A stretch of DNA of 64,000 nucleotides from Zhihengliuella halotolerans (GTDB taxonomy: Bacteria > Actinomycetota > Actinomycetes > Actinomycetales > Micrococcaceae). Positions 8,224-16,863 of the stretch are shown piece by piece. A program made the position numbers and the translations under genes. The stretch spans positions 434,001 through 498,000 of the forward strand of contig NZ_SHLA01000001.1 of NCBI RefSeq assembly GCF_004217565.1, given 5' to 3'. The notes under the pieces were generated by a model that was given only the letters and a program-made list of their open reading frames with translations, was not told the origin of the DNA and did no database searches. How positions within the stretch are numbered: position 1 is the stretch's first letter; every line of letters starts with the position of its first letter.

Positions 8224-9255
8224 ATGACCGTGCAAATCAATCCCACCACCGAAACCATGAGCGCCGTCGTCACCCGCGCCGGAGGATCCATCGATGGGCC
8301 TGGCAGCCTCGTCGACTCCGTGATCCCCGCACCCGGGCGGCCCGCGGGGCGAGACCTGCTCGTGCGGATCTCGGCTGTATCGGTCAATCCCGTGGACGTG
8401 AAGGTCCGCGCCTCCGGCGGCGGCGACGCCGAGCGCGTGCTCGGCTGGGACGCCTCGGGCACGGTGGTGGCCGTCGGCGAGGACGCGACGCTCTTCGAGC
8501 CGGGCGACGAGGTGTACTACGCCGGGGCCCTCACTCGACCCGGCTCCTACGCGGAGCAGCAGCTCGTGGATGAGCGCATCGTCGGCCGCAAGCCGGCCTC
8601 GCTGACCCACGCGGAGGCCGCGGCCCTGCCCTTGACCGCCATCACCGCGTGGGAGTCGCTTTTCGACAAGCTCCGCCTGGACGCGTCCTCCACCGGAACG
8701 CTCCTGGTCCTCGGGGCCGCCGGCGGCGTCGGATCGATCCTCATCCAGCTGGCCAAGGCGCTCACCGGCGTCCGGGTCATCGCGAGCGCGTCCCGTGCCG
8801 AGTCGCGGGGCTGGGTCGAGGCAATGGGCGCGGACGCCGTCGTCGACCACTCTGCGGACGACCTGGCCGCGCAGATCCTCGCGCTCGCTCCCGAAGGGGT
8901 GGACTACGTGTTCACGCCGCAGAGCGCCGGCCGCATGGACCTCTTCGCCGAGGTCACGCGGCCCTTCGGGGAGATCGTCGGGATCGACGATCCGAGCGAC
9001 CTCGATCTGATGGCGCTCAAGGGCAAGGCCCTGACCTGGCACTGGGAGATGATGTTCGCCCGGTCCCTGCACGGCTACGATCCGATCGCGCAGCACCGGC
9101 TGCTCGACCGCGTCGCCGAACTCGTCGACGCCGACGTGCTGCGCACGACGCTGACGAAGACGCTCACCCCGATCGACGCCGACACGCTGCGGGAGGCGCA
9201 CCGGCTCGTCGAGACCGGACGCGTGGTGGGGAAGATCGTCGTCGCGGAGGGGTAG
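8224..9255 (+). CDS. Zinc-binding-dehydrogenase-superfamily NAD(P)H:quinone oxidoreductase
   Basis: The ATG at 8224 is preceded by AGGAG at a suitable distance, so the upstream in-frame extension is rejected. The 343-residue product is a medium-chain dehydrogenase/reductase. It has an N-terminal GroES-like fold (VNPVDVKVRASGG, GWDASGTVVAVGED) and a Rossmann nucleotide-binding motif GAAGGVGSILIQLAKAL. The structural-zinc cysteine cluster of classical alcohol dehydrogenases is not seen, which fits the zinc-free quinone oxidoreductase (ZADH) branch. The likely role is NADPH-dependent reduction of quinones or enones, induced by the upstream HxlR-type regulator. Confidence 0.87.
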   Translation: MTVQINPTTETMSAVVTRAGGSIDGPGSLVDSVIPAPGRPAGRDLLVRISAVSVNPVDVKVRASGGGDAERVLGWDASGTVVAVGEDATLFEPGDEVYYAGALTRPGSYAEQQLVDERIVGRKPASLTHAEAAALPLTAITAWESLFDKLRLDASSTGTLLVLGAAGGVGSILIQLAKALTGVRVIASASRAESRGWVEAMGADAVVDHSADDLAAQILALAPEGVDYVFTPQSAGRMDLFAEVTRPFGEIVGIDDPSDLDLMALKGKALTWHWEMMFARSLHGYDPIAQHRLLDRVAELVDADVLRTTLTKTLTPIDADTLREAHRLVETGRVVGKIVVAEG

Positions 9256-9291
9256 GCGGGGGCGGGCGGACCTCAAGGCCTGGTCAACGCT

Positions 9292-9307
9292 CGCCCCGCG
9301 CGGGGCG
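9292..9307. terminator. GC-rich palindrome between convergent genes
   Basis: CGCCCCGCGCGGGGCG is a perfect 16-base palindrome directly adjoining the stop codon of the leftward LacI gene and 36 bases after the rightward oxidoreductase. It could act as a bidirectional transcription stop. No T-run follows. Confidence 0.4.
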
Positions 9308-10375
9308 TCAGCGGACTCGGGTGCTGTCGCGTTCGACGAGCTCGGGGAAGAACACCACGGGAGCTGGCTTCTCCGGGAGTGCAGCTTCGTCGTCGAGAAG
9401 CCCCAGCAATCGCTCGACGGCGGACGAAGCCATCTCGACCACCGGGTTGCGCACCGTGCTGAGCGGGGGAGAGGCGTTGGCCGCGCCGCCCAGATCATCG
9501 AAGCCGATCACGGCGACGTCCCCGGGGACAGACTTTCCGTGGTCCCTCAGGGCGGCGAGCGCACCCACGGCCATGAGGTCGGAGGCGGCGAAGACGGCGT
9601 CGATTTCCGGCTCGATGCGCAGGAGACGATCCATGGCCTCCTGCCCCGACGCTGTGGTGAAGTCCCCCTGGCCGTAGAGATCCGACGGAAGACCGGCGGC
9701 TTGGAGGGCGGCGCGCCACCCGCTGGCACGGTCCTTTCCCGCCGTCATGTCCTGCGGGCCGGCGATGTGGGCGATCCGGCGGCGCCCGAGGCTGATCAAG
9801 TGCTCAGTCCCCAAGCGCCCTCCGGCCACACTGTCGACGTCGGTGTAGTGCAGGCTGTCTTCATCGTGGGACGGTCGCCCCACGAAGACCGCCGGGAGGC
9901 GAGACCCGAGGACGGCATCTTCCAGTCTGTCCCTGCGGTGGTGGGAGACGATGACTGCGCCGTCCACCTGCCCGCTGTGCAGGTAGGTGCCGATCCGTGC
10001 TCCGGACTCGTCCGGGCGGGCGATGAGCAGGACCAGTTGTTTGTTGGACGGGCCGAGTGCAGCACTGATCCCGCGCAGTGTGGCCCCGATGAACGGATCG
10101 GAGAGGACGCGCTCGTCGGGTTCCGGAATCACCAGGGCGATGGAATCCGTGCGGCGGGTGACCAAGGAACGGGCAGCGCGGTTCGGGCTGTAACCCAGGA
10201 CCTTCGCCGCCGCGTCGACCGCCGACTGGGCGGCGGGGGAGACCCGCAAACCGCCGTTGAGCGCGCGGGACGCGGTCGACCGGGAGACCCCGGCTGCCGC
10301 CGCGACCTCGTCGAGCGTTGGGGGCGATTCCGCCGCGAGCGGATGCCGGTCTGAACTCTTCACGAAGCTAACCAT
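9308..10375 (-). CDS. LacI-family regulator, last gene of the cello-oligosaccharide operon
   Basis: The 355-residue protein has an N-terminal LacI helix-turn-helix (TLDEVAAAAGVSRSTASRALNGG, about residues 20-42), the hinge region, and a periplasmic-binding-protein-like sensor domain ending in VIGFDDLGG. Its start overlaps the end of the GH1 gene by eight bases, so it is translated as part of the transporter/glucosidase operon. It is a good candidate for the CebR-like repressor of the GCGCT-centred operators upstream; in Streptomyces CebR is released by cellobiose. A second LacI protein at 20407 has a very similar recognition helix and is the alternative. Confidence 0.88.
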   Translation of the reverse strand: MVSFVKSSDRHPLAAESPPTLDEVAAAAGVSRSTASRALNGGLRVSPAAQSAVDAAAKVLGYSPNRAARSLVTRRTDSIALVIPEPDERVLSDPFIGATLRGISAALGPSNKQLVLLIARPDESGARIGTYLHSGQVDGAVIVSHHRRDRLEDAVLGSRLPAVFVGRPSHDEDSLHYTDVDSVAGGRLGTEHLISLGRRRIAHIAGPQDMTAGKDRASGWRAALQAAGLPSDLYGQGDFTTASGQEAMDRLLRIEPEIDAVFAASDLMAVGALAALRDHGKSVPGDVAVIGFDDLGGAANASPPLSTVRNPVVEMASSAVERLLGLLDDEAALPEKPAPVVFFPELVERDSTRVR

Positions 10376-11858
10376 TCATTTCCATCGCCGGCTCGGCGAG
10401 GGTTCCCCGCAGCGCCGGAACCGCGTTGTCCTTGGCCACCTGACCGTACCAGTGACCGCTGGCTTTGACCGTGCGTTGCTGGGTCTCGAAATCAACCCCC
10501 ACAATTCCGAAGCGTTTGCTGTACCCCCAGGCCCATTCGTAGTTGTCGAGCAGGGACCACGCGAAGTATCCGCGAACGTCGACGCCGGCGTCGAGTGCAT
10601 CTTTGATCGCCCGCAGGTGCGCGTCGTAAAAGCTGAGCCTGTTCTGGTCGTCGACGTAGCCTGATGCATCGGGAACGTCGTCGAAGGCGCAGCCGTTTTC
10701 CGTGACGTACAGCGCTACGTTGCGCGGGCCCGTGTAGTCGTTGTGCAGGCGGGTGAGGAGGCGGGTCAGTCCTTCGGGCTGGATCTCCCAGTTCTGATCC
10801 GTCATGGGGAGGCCGCGGTTCCGGACTTTGACCCCTTCTGCGGCAGGGTACGGGGCCTGAGTGGTTCGCGCGACGGGCGCACTGCCGTCGACCGCACCAG
10901 GGTATTCGCGGTACGAAACTTCCTCCCCGTGGTAGTAGTTCACCCCGAGAGTGTCGATCGGGGTGGAGATGATCCCGAGGTCGCCATCCTCGATGACTGA
11001 CTCGAGAACGCCGCCGAGCCCGGCCTCAGCCAAATCAGGGAAGAGATCCCGCGGGTATTCTCCGAGCAGAAGGGGATCAGTGAAGACCCGGTTCATCTGG
11101 CAGTCGATGCGCCGTGCGGCGTCGACATCCTGCGGATCGCTCGGATCCACCGGGTCGGCCACCGTGAAGTTCAAGGTGATGCCGAGGTTTGCCTCCGGCT
11201 GGCGCTTCCTGAGCTCCTGGACGACCAGTCCGTGCCCGAGCATTTGATGGTGCGCCGCGGCCAGGGCGTCCGGGTAGGAGAGCTTGCCGGGAGCATGAAC
11301 TCCAGCACCGTAGCTGAGGAATGAAGAGCACCATGGCTCATTGAGTGTCGTCCAGACGGAGACACGGTCCGCCAGGGCCTCGTGCATGGTCAGTGCGTAT
11401 TCCGTGAAGCGGTAGGCGGCGTCGCGATTGGCCCAGCCCCCGGTCTCCTCCAGGGCCGCGGGGTGGTCCCAGTGGAACAACGTCACCCACGGGAGGATGT
11501 CGTTGGCAAGGAGTTCATCGACGAGGCGAGAGTAGTAGTCGACACCCAACTGGTTGACTCCCGCCGGGCCCTTGGCGGCGTCGGGGCGTACCCGTGCCCA
11601 GGAGATGGAGAACCGGTAGGCGTCCAGGTTGAGGGACTTCATCAGCGCCACGTCGTCGCGATAGCGGTTGTACTGATCGCAGGCGATCTCGCCGGTGTCG
11701 CCGCCCAGGACCGCGCCCGGTACTCGCGCGAAGGTGTCCCATACGGAGTCTTTTCGCCCGTCGCTCCGGCTCGCGCCCTCCACTTGGAACGCCGCGGTGG
11801 CCGCACCCCAGAGGAAACCGTCTGGAAACTGCACGCGGTCTGTAGTGTTGGAATTCAT
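10368..11858 (-). CDS. GH1 beta-glucosidase
   Basis: The 496-residue cytoplasmic enzyme opens with FPDGFLWGAATAAFQVEGA. The family 1 acid/base is E174 in TLNEPW and the nucleophile E387 in YVTENG. The (beta/alpha)8 barrel has its usual length. No signal peptide is present, so it hydrolyses cellobiose and short cellodextrins after import. The ATG overlaps the preceding permease stop in an ATGA arrangement, indicating translational coupling. By position it corresponds to bglC of the Streptomyces ceb cluster. Confidence 0.94.
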   Translation of the reverse strand: MNSNTTDRVQFPDGFLWGAATAAFQVEGASRSDGRKDSVWDTFARVPGAVLGGDTGEIACDQYNRYRDDVALMKSLNLDAYRFSISWARVRPDAAKGPAGVNQLGVDYYSRLVDELLANDILPWVTLFHWDHPAALEETGGWANRDAAYRFTEYALTMHEALADRVSVWTTLNEPWCSSFLSYGAGVHAPGKLSYPDALAAAHHQMLGHGLVVQELRKRQPEANLGITLNFTVADPVDPSDPQDVDAARRIDCQMNRVFTDPLLLGEYPRDLFPDLAEAGLGGVLESVIEDGDLGIISTPIDTLGVNYYHGEEVSYREYPGAVDGSAPVARTTQAPYPAAEGVKVRNRGLPMTDQNWEIQPEGLTRLLTRLHNDYTGPRNVALYVTENGCAFDDVPDASGYVDDQNRLSFYDAHLRAIKDALDAGVDVRGYFAWSLLDNYEWAWGYSKRFGIVGVDFETQQRTVKASGHWYGQVAKDNAVPALRGTLAEPAMEMNG

Positions 11859-12766
11859 CCTTTAACTGCTCCTGCCATAATTCCGGTAACGAGCTGTTTG
11901 CCCGCGAAAATGAACAAAACGACCAACGGGATCGTCGAAAGGATTACGCCCGACATGATGAGCGAATAATCCTGGAAATAGCCTGCCTGCAGTTGACGGA
12001 CAACCATGGGAAGGGTCGGGTTCTGATTCGTGAGGATGATCGACGGCCAGAAGAAATTGGTCCAGCTCCCGATGAAGGTGAACAGGGCGAGCATCGCAGC
12101 CGCAGGGCGTCCCGCCGGCAGCGCGACGTTCCAGAACGTCTGGATCATGGAGGCACCGTCGACGCGCGCGGCCTCGATCAGCTCATACGGGAGGGCGTTC
12201 TCGAGGTACTGCGTCATCCAGAACACCCCGAACGCGGTCACCATGCCGGGCACGATCACCGCCACGAGCTTGCCGGACCATCCGATGTTGGACATCACCA
12301 CGAACAAGGGGATGACACCGAGCTGGGTCGGCACGGCCATGGTGGCGATGACGAACACCAGGAGCGGTCCACGGCCCCTGAAGCGCAGTTTTGCGAAGGA
12401 GAAGCCAGCCAGAGTGGAGAAGATGACCACCGAAAGCGACTGAAGCACGGCCACCACCGTCGAATTGATGAGCCCCTTCAGCAGTGGGATATCCGACGCG
12501 AGAATCCGTTCGAGGTTCTCCAACAGGTGCTGGCCGGGAATCAGGCTCGGAATCGCTGTCTTGGAAATCGTGAGCTGATCCGAGGAGGCGAGGAGGAACG
12601 TGTAGTAGAGCGGATAGATGGAGATGAGCAGAACTGCGCCGAGGATCGCGTAGGTGACCCATCCCGGCCTGCGGTTGGCACCGGCTGCCAGGCGCCGCCG
12701 CTTGCGTGCGGCCGAGCGTGCTGCGCCCACTCCCGAGGTCTGGGCGATGACGGGAAGGGAAGTCAC
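11855..12766 (-). CDS. Carbohydrate ABC transporter permease (MalG/CebG type)
   Basis: A GTG start at 12766 gives 303 residues and a four-base overlap with the upstream permease stop; longer in-frame extensions would run through that permease gene. The product has six predicted membrane helices and the inner-membrane-component signature EAARVDGASMIQTFWNVALPAGRP, where the ATPase docks. No ATPase is encoded in this operon; such importers commonly share an MsiK-type ATPase encoded elsewhere. The substrate is inferred to be cello-oligosaccharides from the neighbouring beta-glucosidase and cellulases. Confidence 0.9.
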   Translation of the reverse strand: MTSLPVIAQTSGVGAARSAARKRRRLAAGANRRPGWVTYAILGAVLLISIYPLYYTFLLASSDQLTISKTAIPSLIPGQHLLENLERILASDIPLLKGLINSTVVAVLQSLSVVIFSTLAGFSFAKLRFRGRGPLLVFVIATMAVPTQLGVIPLFVVMSNIGWSGKLVAVIVPGMVTAFGVFWMTQYLENALPYELIEAARVDGASMIQTFWNVALPAGRPAAAMLALFTFIGSWTNFFWPSIILTNQNPTLPMVVRQLQAGYFQDYSLIMSGVILSTIPLVVLFIFAGKQLVTGIMAGAVKG

Positions 12767-13785
12767 TTGGTCCTCCGGGTGGTGGTGAAGGTGGTTTTGT
12801 TCCCGATTCTGCCGGGCTTCTTGGGCCCGGCTGTCGAAATCCTCCGGGTGATCGCGTAGTTGATCACGCCGATCACGATGATGATGAAGAACAGGATCAG
12901 GGCGACGGCGGAGGCGCGGCCGAAGTTTTTCTGATTGCCCCAGCCGAGGTCGTAGAGGTACATCGTCACGGTGATCCACTGCTTGCTCGCGCCGCCGGTT
13001 CCGGCCGCATCGAAGACGCGTGGTTCGTCGAAAATCTGAAGCCCGCCGATGGTTGCCGTCACGATGATGAAGATGAGGGTGGCGCGCAGTTGCGGGACGG
13101 TGATGGAGATGAACTGCCGGACCCGCCCGGCGCCGTCGATGATCGCGGCCTCGTAGAGCTCCTTGGGGATGGCCTGCATCGCAGCCAGGAAGATGAGGGT
13201 GTTGTATCCGGTCCAGCGGAAGTTCACCATGCTCGCGATGGCGATGTGGCTGGGGATCACGTCGGAGTGCCAGGCGATCTGATCCATGCCCAGAATCTCC
13301 AGGATGGCGTTGATGAGACCGTACTGGTCTCCGAACAACCGGGAGAAGATCAAGCCGACGGCTACTGGTGCGACAACGTACGGCAGAAGGACACCCATCC
13401 GCCAGAACGTCTTGGCGCGGATGTTGGCGTTGAGTACCGCGGCGAGCAACAGGGCGGTGACGACCTGTGGAACCGACGAGAGCAAGAAGATCGAGAAGGT
13501 ATTGCGAAGGGCCAGCCAGAAGGTGGGCTGGTTCCAGACGTCGATGAAGTTCTGGAAACCGACGAAATCGCCTTGACCGCGCAGGAGATGCCAATCATGT
13601 ACCGAGACGTATCCCGTGTAGACGAGGGGAATGAGTCCCGTGATGGCGAAGAGGATGAAGAAAGGCGAGATGTACAAGTACGGGGAGAGCTTGACATCCC
13701 AATTACCTCGCGTCTGCCTGAACGCGATCCGGCGGGGTGTCCTCTCTGCAACCGGCGCAGGCTTGATAGGCGCTTGGACAGACAT
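12763..13785 (-). CDS. Carbohydrate ABC transporter permease (MalF/CebF type)
   Basis: The 340-residue protein has a short cytoplasmic N-terminus (RRIAFRQTRGNWDVKLSPYL), six predicted membrane helices and the docking motif YEAAIIDGAGRVRQFISITVPQLR. Together with the next gene it forms the membrane channel of a sugar importer. A 10-bp-stem hairpin lies between this gene and the upstream binding-protein gene, an arrangement that usually lets the binding protein be made in excess. Confidence 0.91.
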   Translation of the reverse strand: MSVQAPIKPAPVAERTPRRIAFRQTRGNWDVKLSPYLYISPFFILFAITGLIPLVYTGYVSVHDWHLLRGQGDFVGFQNFIDVWNQPTFWLALRNTFSIFLLSSVPQVVTALLLAAVLNANIRAKTFWRMGVLLPYVVAPVAVGLIFSRLFGDQYGLINAILEILGMDQIAWHSDVIPSHIAIASMVNFRWTGYNTLIFLAAMQAIPKELYEAAIIDGAGRVRQFISITVPQLRATLIFIIVTATIGGLQIFDEPRVFDAAGTGGASKQWITVTMYLYDLGWGNQKNFGRASAVALILFFIIIVIGVINYAITRRISTAGPKKPGRIGNKTTFTTTRRTK

Positions 13786-13825
13786 TTAGATTCCTTCGAA
13801 TGGTTTGGGGAGTGTCAATGAGCTC

Positions 13826-13860
13826 ACGTCGGGCGCCCCGAATATCCGGACGCCCGACGT
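13826..13860. terminator. Intercistronic hairpin between binding protein and permeases
   Basis: ACGTCGGGCG and CGCCCGACGT form a perfect 10-bp stem around a 15-base loop. There is no T-run, so it probably stabilises the upstream mRNA end or causes partial termination rather than a full stop. Confidence 0.6.
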
Positions 13861-13899
13861 GGGCCGCTGGATCGCAGTGACGATCCGTGGATCTCCGGG

Positions 13900-15210
13900 T
13901 CAGAAGCCGAGTTCTGAGAAGGCGGTCAGAACGCCACTCCACGAGTCGTCGATACTCTGCGAACCGTCCACGTCGACCCGTGTGATTCCGTCCTGCACTG
14001 CCGAGTGAATCGTGAAGTAGTTCTCCCCGCGGAACGCAACCGGGGCGTCGTTCAGCGCAACTGCCCGTGCGGAGAAGATCTTCCCGGTGGGCGCATCGTT
14101 GAAGAACTCGTTCTTCGAATCCGCGAGAACCTGGGAGCCCTGCGCTTCCGTCTGGCTCGGGAAGGTGCCCGCAGCCTCAAATGCCTTGATCTGCTGCTCC
14201 GGATCCGTCAGCCACGCGGCGAGCTTCCGGGCTTCCTCGGTGTGTTCACCCGTCGCCGGGACGGTCAGGAAGGATCCGCCCCAGTTGCCGCCGCCGCCCG
14301 GGTAGACATCGGCGATGTTCCAGCCGTCGACTCCGCCGGCCCGCTCTTCAATCGGGCCCGTCATCCACGCGGGGCAGAGCATGGTGGCGAATCCGTCGTT
14401 CTGGAAGGCAGAATCCCAGTCGCCCTCCCACTGCGAGAGCCCGGCCGAGAGGTCCGCTGACTCGGTCAGGACCGTCTCGAACATGGTCTTGATGGTCGCG
14501 TTCTCCGCCAGGTTCATCGGTTCGCCGCTTTCACTGTCCTCGTAGGCGGCTTCCACCTGATTCACCATGCTGTGGAACGTGGCGTTGGCGGAGTCGAACC
14601 ACGGGGTCTCGGACTCGGCGACGAACTCGTGGCCGGCCGCGAAGTAGTCGTCCCACGTGGCGTCTTCGCCGCCGAGGAATTCGGCGAAGGCATCGGGGTC
14701 TGAGGGCAGGCCGGCCGCTTCGACCAGATCCTCGCGGTAGCAGACGGCCTGGGGCCCGATGTCGGTTCCATAGCCGATCAACGTGCCGTCCGGCGTCCGT
14801 CCCTGGGCCTCCTTCCAGGGGAGCCAGCGCCCTTCGACGTCGGGAGCGGCCAAGTCCATGAACGCATCCGGGAGCTGGGAGAGTTCCGGCATCCAGTCGA
14901 TCTCGATTGCTTCGATGTCCGCGAGGCCCTCGCCTCCGGCGGCCAGTCGCGTCGTCAAGTTCGTGCGGGCGTCCGGCGCCGTCGCAGCCTTCTGCTGCTT
15001 GATGGTGACATGCGGGTTGGCCTCGGTGTACTCCGCGAGGAGTTCATCGGTGTAGCCGAAGTTGTTGAATGTGGCGACGGTGAGGGTGATGTCTTCGCCG
15101 ACACCGCTGCCTTCTGCGGATTCCGTGGTGCCTGAACATCCGGATGCGAGCAGGGCAACTGCGGCAAGCGAAGAGAGGGCTGTCCAGTTCCTGCGGGCGT
15201 GTGTACGCAA
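13900..15210 (-). CDS. Sugar ABC transporter substrate-binding lipoprotein (CebE-like)
   Basis: A TTG start at 15210 is chosen because AAAGGAG lies five bases upstream and the residues after it form a proper lipoprotein signal (RTHARRNW, hydrophobic core, LASGC with the lipidated C25). The mature protein is a cluster 1 (MalE-type) binding protein: DITLTVATFNNFGYTDELLAEYTEANPHVTI, then WMPELSQLPDAFMDL and the WYDSANATF-like core. It should capture cello-oligosaccharides at the cell surface for the two following permeases. Three CebR-like operators lie between this gene and the upstream GH6 cellulase gene, which is consistent with substrate induction. Confidence 0.9.
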   Translation of the reverse strand: MRTHARRNWTALSSLAAVALLASGCSGTTESAEGSGVGEDITLTVATFNNFGYTDELLAEYTEANPHVTIKQQKAATAPDARTNLTTRLAAGGEGLADIEAIEIDWMPELSQLPDAFMDLAAPDVEGRWLPWKEAQGRTPDGTLIGYGTDIGPQAVCYREDLVEAAGLPSDPDAFAEFLGGEDATWDDYFAAGHEFVAESETPWFDSANATFHSMVNQVEAAYEDSESGEPMNLAENATIKTMFETVLTESADLSAGLSQWEGDWDSAFQNDGFATMLCPAWMTGPIEERAGGVDGWNIADVYPGGGGNWGGSFLTVPATGEHTEEARKLAAWLTDPEQQIKAFEAAGTFPSQTEAQGSQVLADSKNEFFNDAPTGKIFSARAVALNDAPVAFRGENYFTIHSAVQDGITRVDVDGSQSIDDSWSGVLTAFSELGF

Positions 15211-15327
15211 TGTGACTCCTTTGTCCGGAAGCCGATGAACGATCGGCGTCGAGGGATTGGGCCCCACCCGAGGCGCGGACCGCCTGGAAGAAAGTTGGGT
15301 GCTGTGGGCCAGCTTGAGACTGAAAAC

Positions 15328-15340
15328 GGGAGCGCTTCCA
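15328..15340. promoter_or_regulatory. CebR-like operator 1
   Basis: GGGAGCGCTTCCA closely matches the Streptomyces CebR box TGGGAGCGCTCCCA. It lies about 120 bases upstream of the binding-protein start, likely at or near the promoter. Confidence 0.75.
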
Positions 15341-15369
15341 TGAAGCTGGCCCCAATAATGCTACGGGTG

Positions 15370-15383
15370 TGGAAGCGCTGTCA
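15370..15383. promoter_or_regulatory. CebR-like operator 2
   Basis: TGGAAGCGCTGTCA keeps the left arm and centre of the CebR box but has a weaker right arm. It is 30 bases from operator 1. Confidence 0.65.
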
Positions 15384-15405
15384 AGGGGTGAATTGAGTCA
15401 ACTTC

Positions 15406-15419
15406 TGGAAGCGCTCCCG
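15406..15419. promoter_or_regulatory. CebR-like operator 3
   Basis: TGGAAGCGCTCCCG differs from the CebR box at only two positions. Operators 2 and 3 are 36 bases apart, which would allow cooperative or looped binding. Confidence 0.75.
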
Positions 15420-15551
15420 GATATGATCGCGCGGCGAGCGATCCTGATCCGACGGGTGCGGCTCGCGAGCCGCACCCGTGCTGTGGATCCGAGCGGGATT
15501 CCTCGACGGCGAGGCTTCGTGCCGGAAGCCGGCCGGCTCGAGAGGCGGGCT

Positions 15552-16532
15552 CTAGTGTCCGAAGATCATCTTGTAGGCGGCTTCGGGGAGAAATTGTCCC
15601 GCAGTCGAGCCGAGCCCTACACCGCAGTCGCCGTCGGACTGTCCGGGGGTCTTGATCCAGAGGAGCATCTCGGCCCCGCCGCCGTACCGGCTGGTCGCGC
15701 CAAGTTTCTGGCCCGCGGGGTTGCACCACGGCGTGTTGGCGGCTCCGACGCCGTTTCGACTCGTATCGATCACGAAGGGCTTCGAATAGCCGAACCTGCT
15801 GCGGAGCTCAGCGTTGATCGCGTTCCCGTAGGCGGTGTTGCTCGCTGTGCCGATGAAGTTCGAGATGTTCAGCGAAAAGCCGTGGGCGTCCCGCAGGCCC
15901 GCTGAGTGGAGACGCTGGGCCATGGTCGAGGCGTCGATCCATCCGGGGTTCCCGGCGTCCAGGTAGGTCCAGGTGTTGGGTGCCTGGGCGTTGAACTGGG
16001 CGACTGCATTCCGGAGCATGGCCTCCCGTTCCCGCACCTGCGCTGAACTCAGGCAGTCGTAGTCCCCCAGGGCGTCTGGTTCGAGGATGACCAGCGCGGG
16101 TCGCGCGGCGATTCCTCCCGCGAAGCCGGCGATCCAGGAGTTGTAGGCGCTCGCCGATCCGGCGCCGCCTCCCGAGTGGCCGCCGCATGAGTCGCGGCCG
16201 GCAATGTTGTAGGCGACCATGATCGGGAGTTCGCGGTGGTGGGCGGCCGCTCCGGCGTAGGAGCCGGTGGCCGTGCCGATAGCTCCGCTCCAGCCGCCGA
16301 ACCATCGGGCCATGGGTTGTTCGGCGATCGACTCTCGGATGGCGTCCGATCTACCGTCCTGAGGGTTGGCGTCAGCCCACTGGGCCGGGGCTGAATCCGG
16401 ATCGGTGTAGAACCCGGACGTGAGGTCGGGTGGATTCGCGGCGGACGCTGCGGGCGAGATGCCGACGGCGGCCAGCGTGAGGGCCAGTGAAGTTGCTGCG
16501 ATCCGGATCCATGGTCGCGAAAAGAGGCGCAT
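15552..16532 (-). CDS. Secreted GH6 cellulase (endoglucanase / cellobiohydrolase family)
   Basis: The ATG at 16532 places a clear Sec signal peptide at the N-terminus (MRLFSRPWIRIAATSLALTL...ASA); an ATG at 16622 would bury it. The 326-residue protein is a compact GH6 domain without a binding module. Family motifs are visible: MARWFGGWSG, VAYNIAGRDSCGGHSGGG, ILEPDALGDYDC (with the catalytic aspartate of EPDAL), YLDAGNPGW, VIDTSRNGVG and LLWIKTPGQSDGDC. It cleaves cellulose with inversion. It shares a divergent control region, with two CebR-like operators, with the GH9 gene. Confidence 0.92.
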   Translation of the reverse strand: MRLFSRPWIRIAATSLALTLAAVGISPAASAANPPDLTSGFYTDPDSAPAQWADANPQDGRSDAIRESIAEQPMARWFGGWSGAIGTATGSYAGAAAHHRELPIMVAYNIAGRDSCGGHSGGGAGSASAYNSWIAGFAGGIAARPALVILEPDALGDYDCLSSAQVREREAMLRNAVAQFNAQAPNTWTYLDAGNPGWIDASTMAQRLHSAGLRDAHGFSLNISNFIGTASNTAYGNAINAELRSRFGYSKPFVIDTSRNGVGAANTPWCNPAGQKLGATSRYGGGAEMLLWIKTPGQSDGDCGVGLGSTAGQFLPEAAYKMIFGH

Positions 16533-16746
16533 TTCGTAGTTCCATTCTCTAGAATCCCGGGGCTGCCATAGCCTGCCGGTTCCCCTCTGAGGGGTCACCC
16601 CGATGGCGCTCGAACATCCCATTTTTGGGAGCGATGCCAGTTTGTTCCCGGGGTGATTTCGGACAGTTTTGCTGTGAAATGCGCCATAGTCAAGGGCTAA
16701 TTTCGCCCTACAGATCCGATCATCATCCGTCTGGCGACAAAATTTT

Positions 16747-16760
16747 TGGAAGCGCTCCCG
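16747..16760. promoter_or_regulatory. CebR-like operator 4
   Basis: TGGAAGCGCTCCCG is identical to operator 3 upstream of the transporter operon, linking cellulase and transporter control. Confidence 0.75.
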
Positions 16761-16832
16761 GCTTGTCTGCGGCCGATCCCGGTGGTAGCTTCATGCCATC
16801 CATTACCAGTGACGCGCGCCACATGCCCATCG

Positions 16833-16846
16833 TGGAAGCGCTCCTA
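16833..16846. promoter_or_regulatory. CebR-like operator 5
   Basis: TGGAAGCGCTCCTA lies only 18 bases before the GH9 start codon, where bound repressor would also block translation initiation or elongating polymerase. Confidence 0.72.
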
Positions 16847-16863
16847 AATAGCTTGGAGACCAA

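Larger units (their letters stand above)
15211..15551. other. Promoter region of the transporter operon
   Basis: These 341 bases contain no gene. They hold three GGAAGCGCT-type operators (15328, 15370, 15406) and must contain the promoter of the leftward transporter-glucosidase operon, as well as the 3' end of the GH6 transcript. Confidence 0.6.
16533..16863. other. Divergent control region of the two cellulase genes
   Basis: No gene is supported in these 331 bases. Two CebR-like operators (16747 and 16833) sit in the half nearer the GH9 gene. Promoters for both directions must lie here, but I cannot place -35/-10 elements with confidence. Confidence 0.6.

Noticed and set aside
7735-9498. 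587-codon leftward open frame across the HxlR and oxidoreductase genes.
   Set aside because: It is antisense to two well-supported genes and has no recognisable domain.
12763-13594. Extended version of the second permease reaching back through the first permease gene.
   Set aside because: The added residues are low-complexity and out of frame with a clear permease; the GTG at 12766 gives the normal length and overlap.
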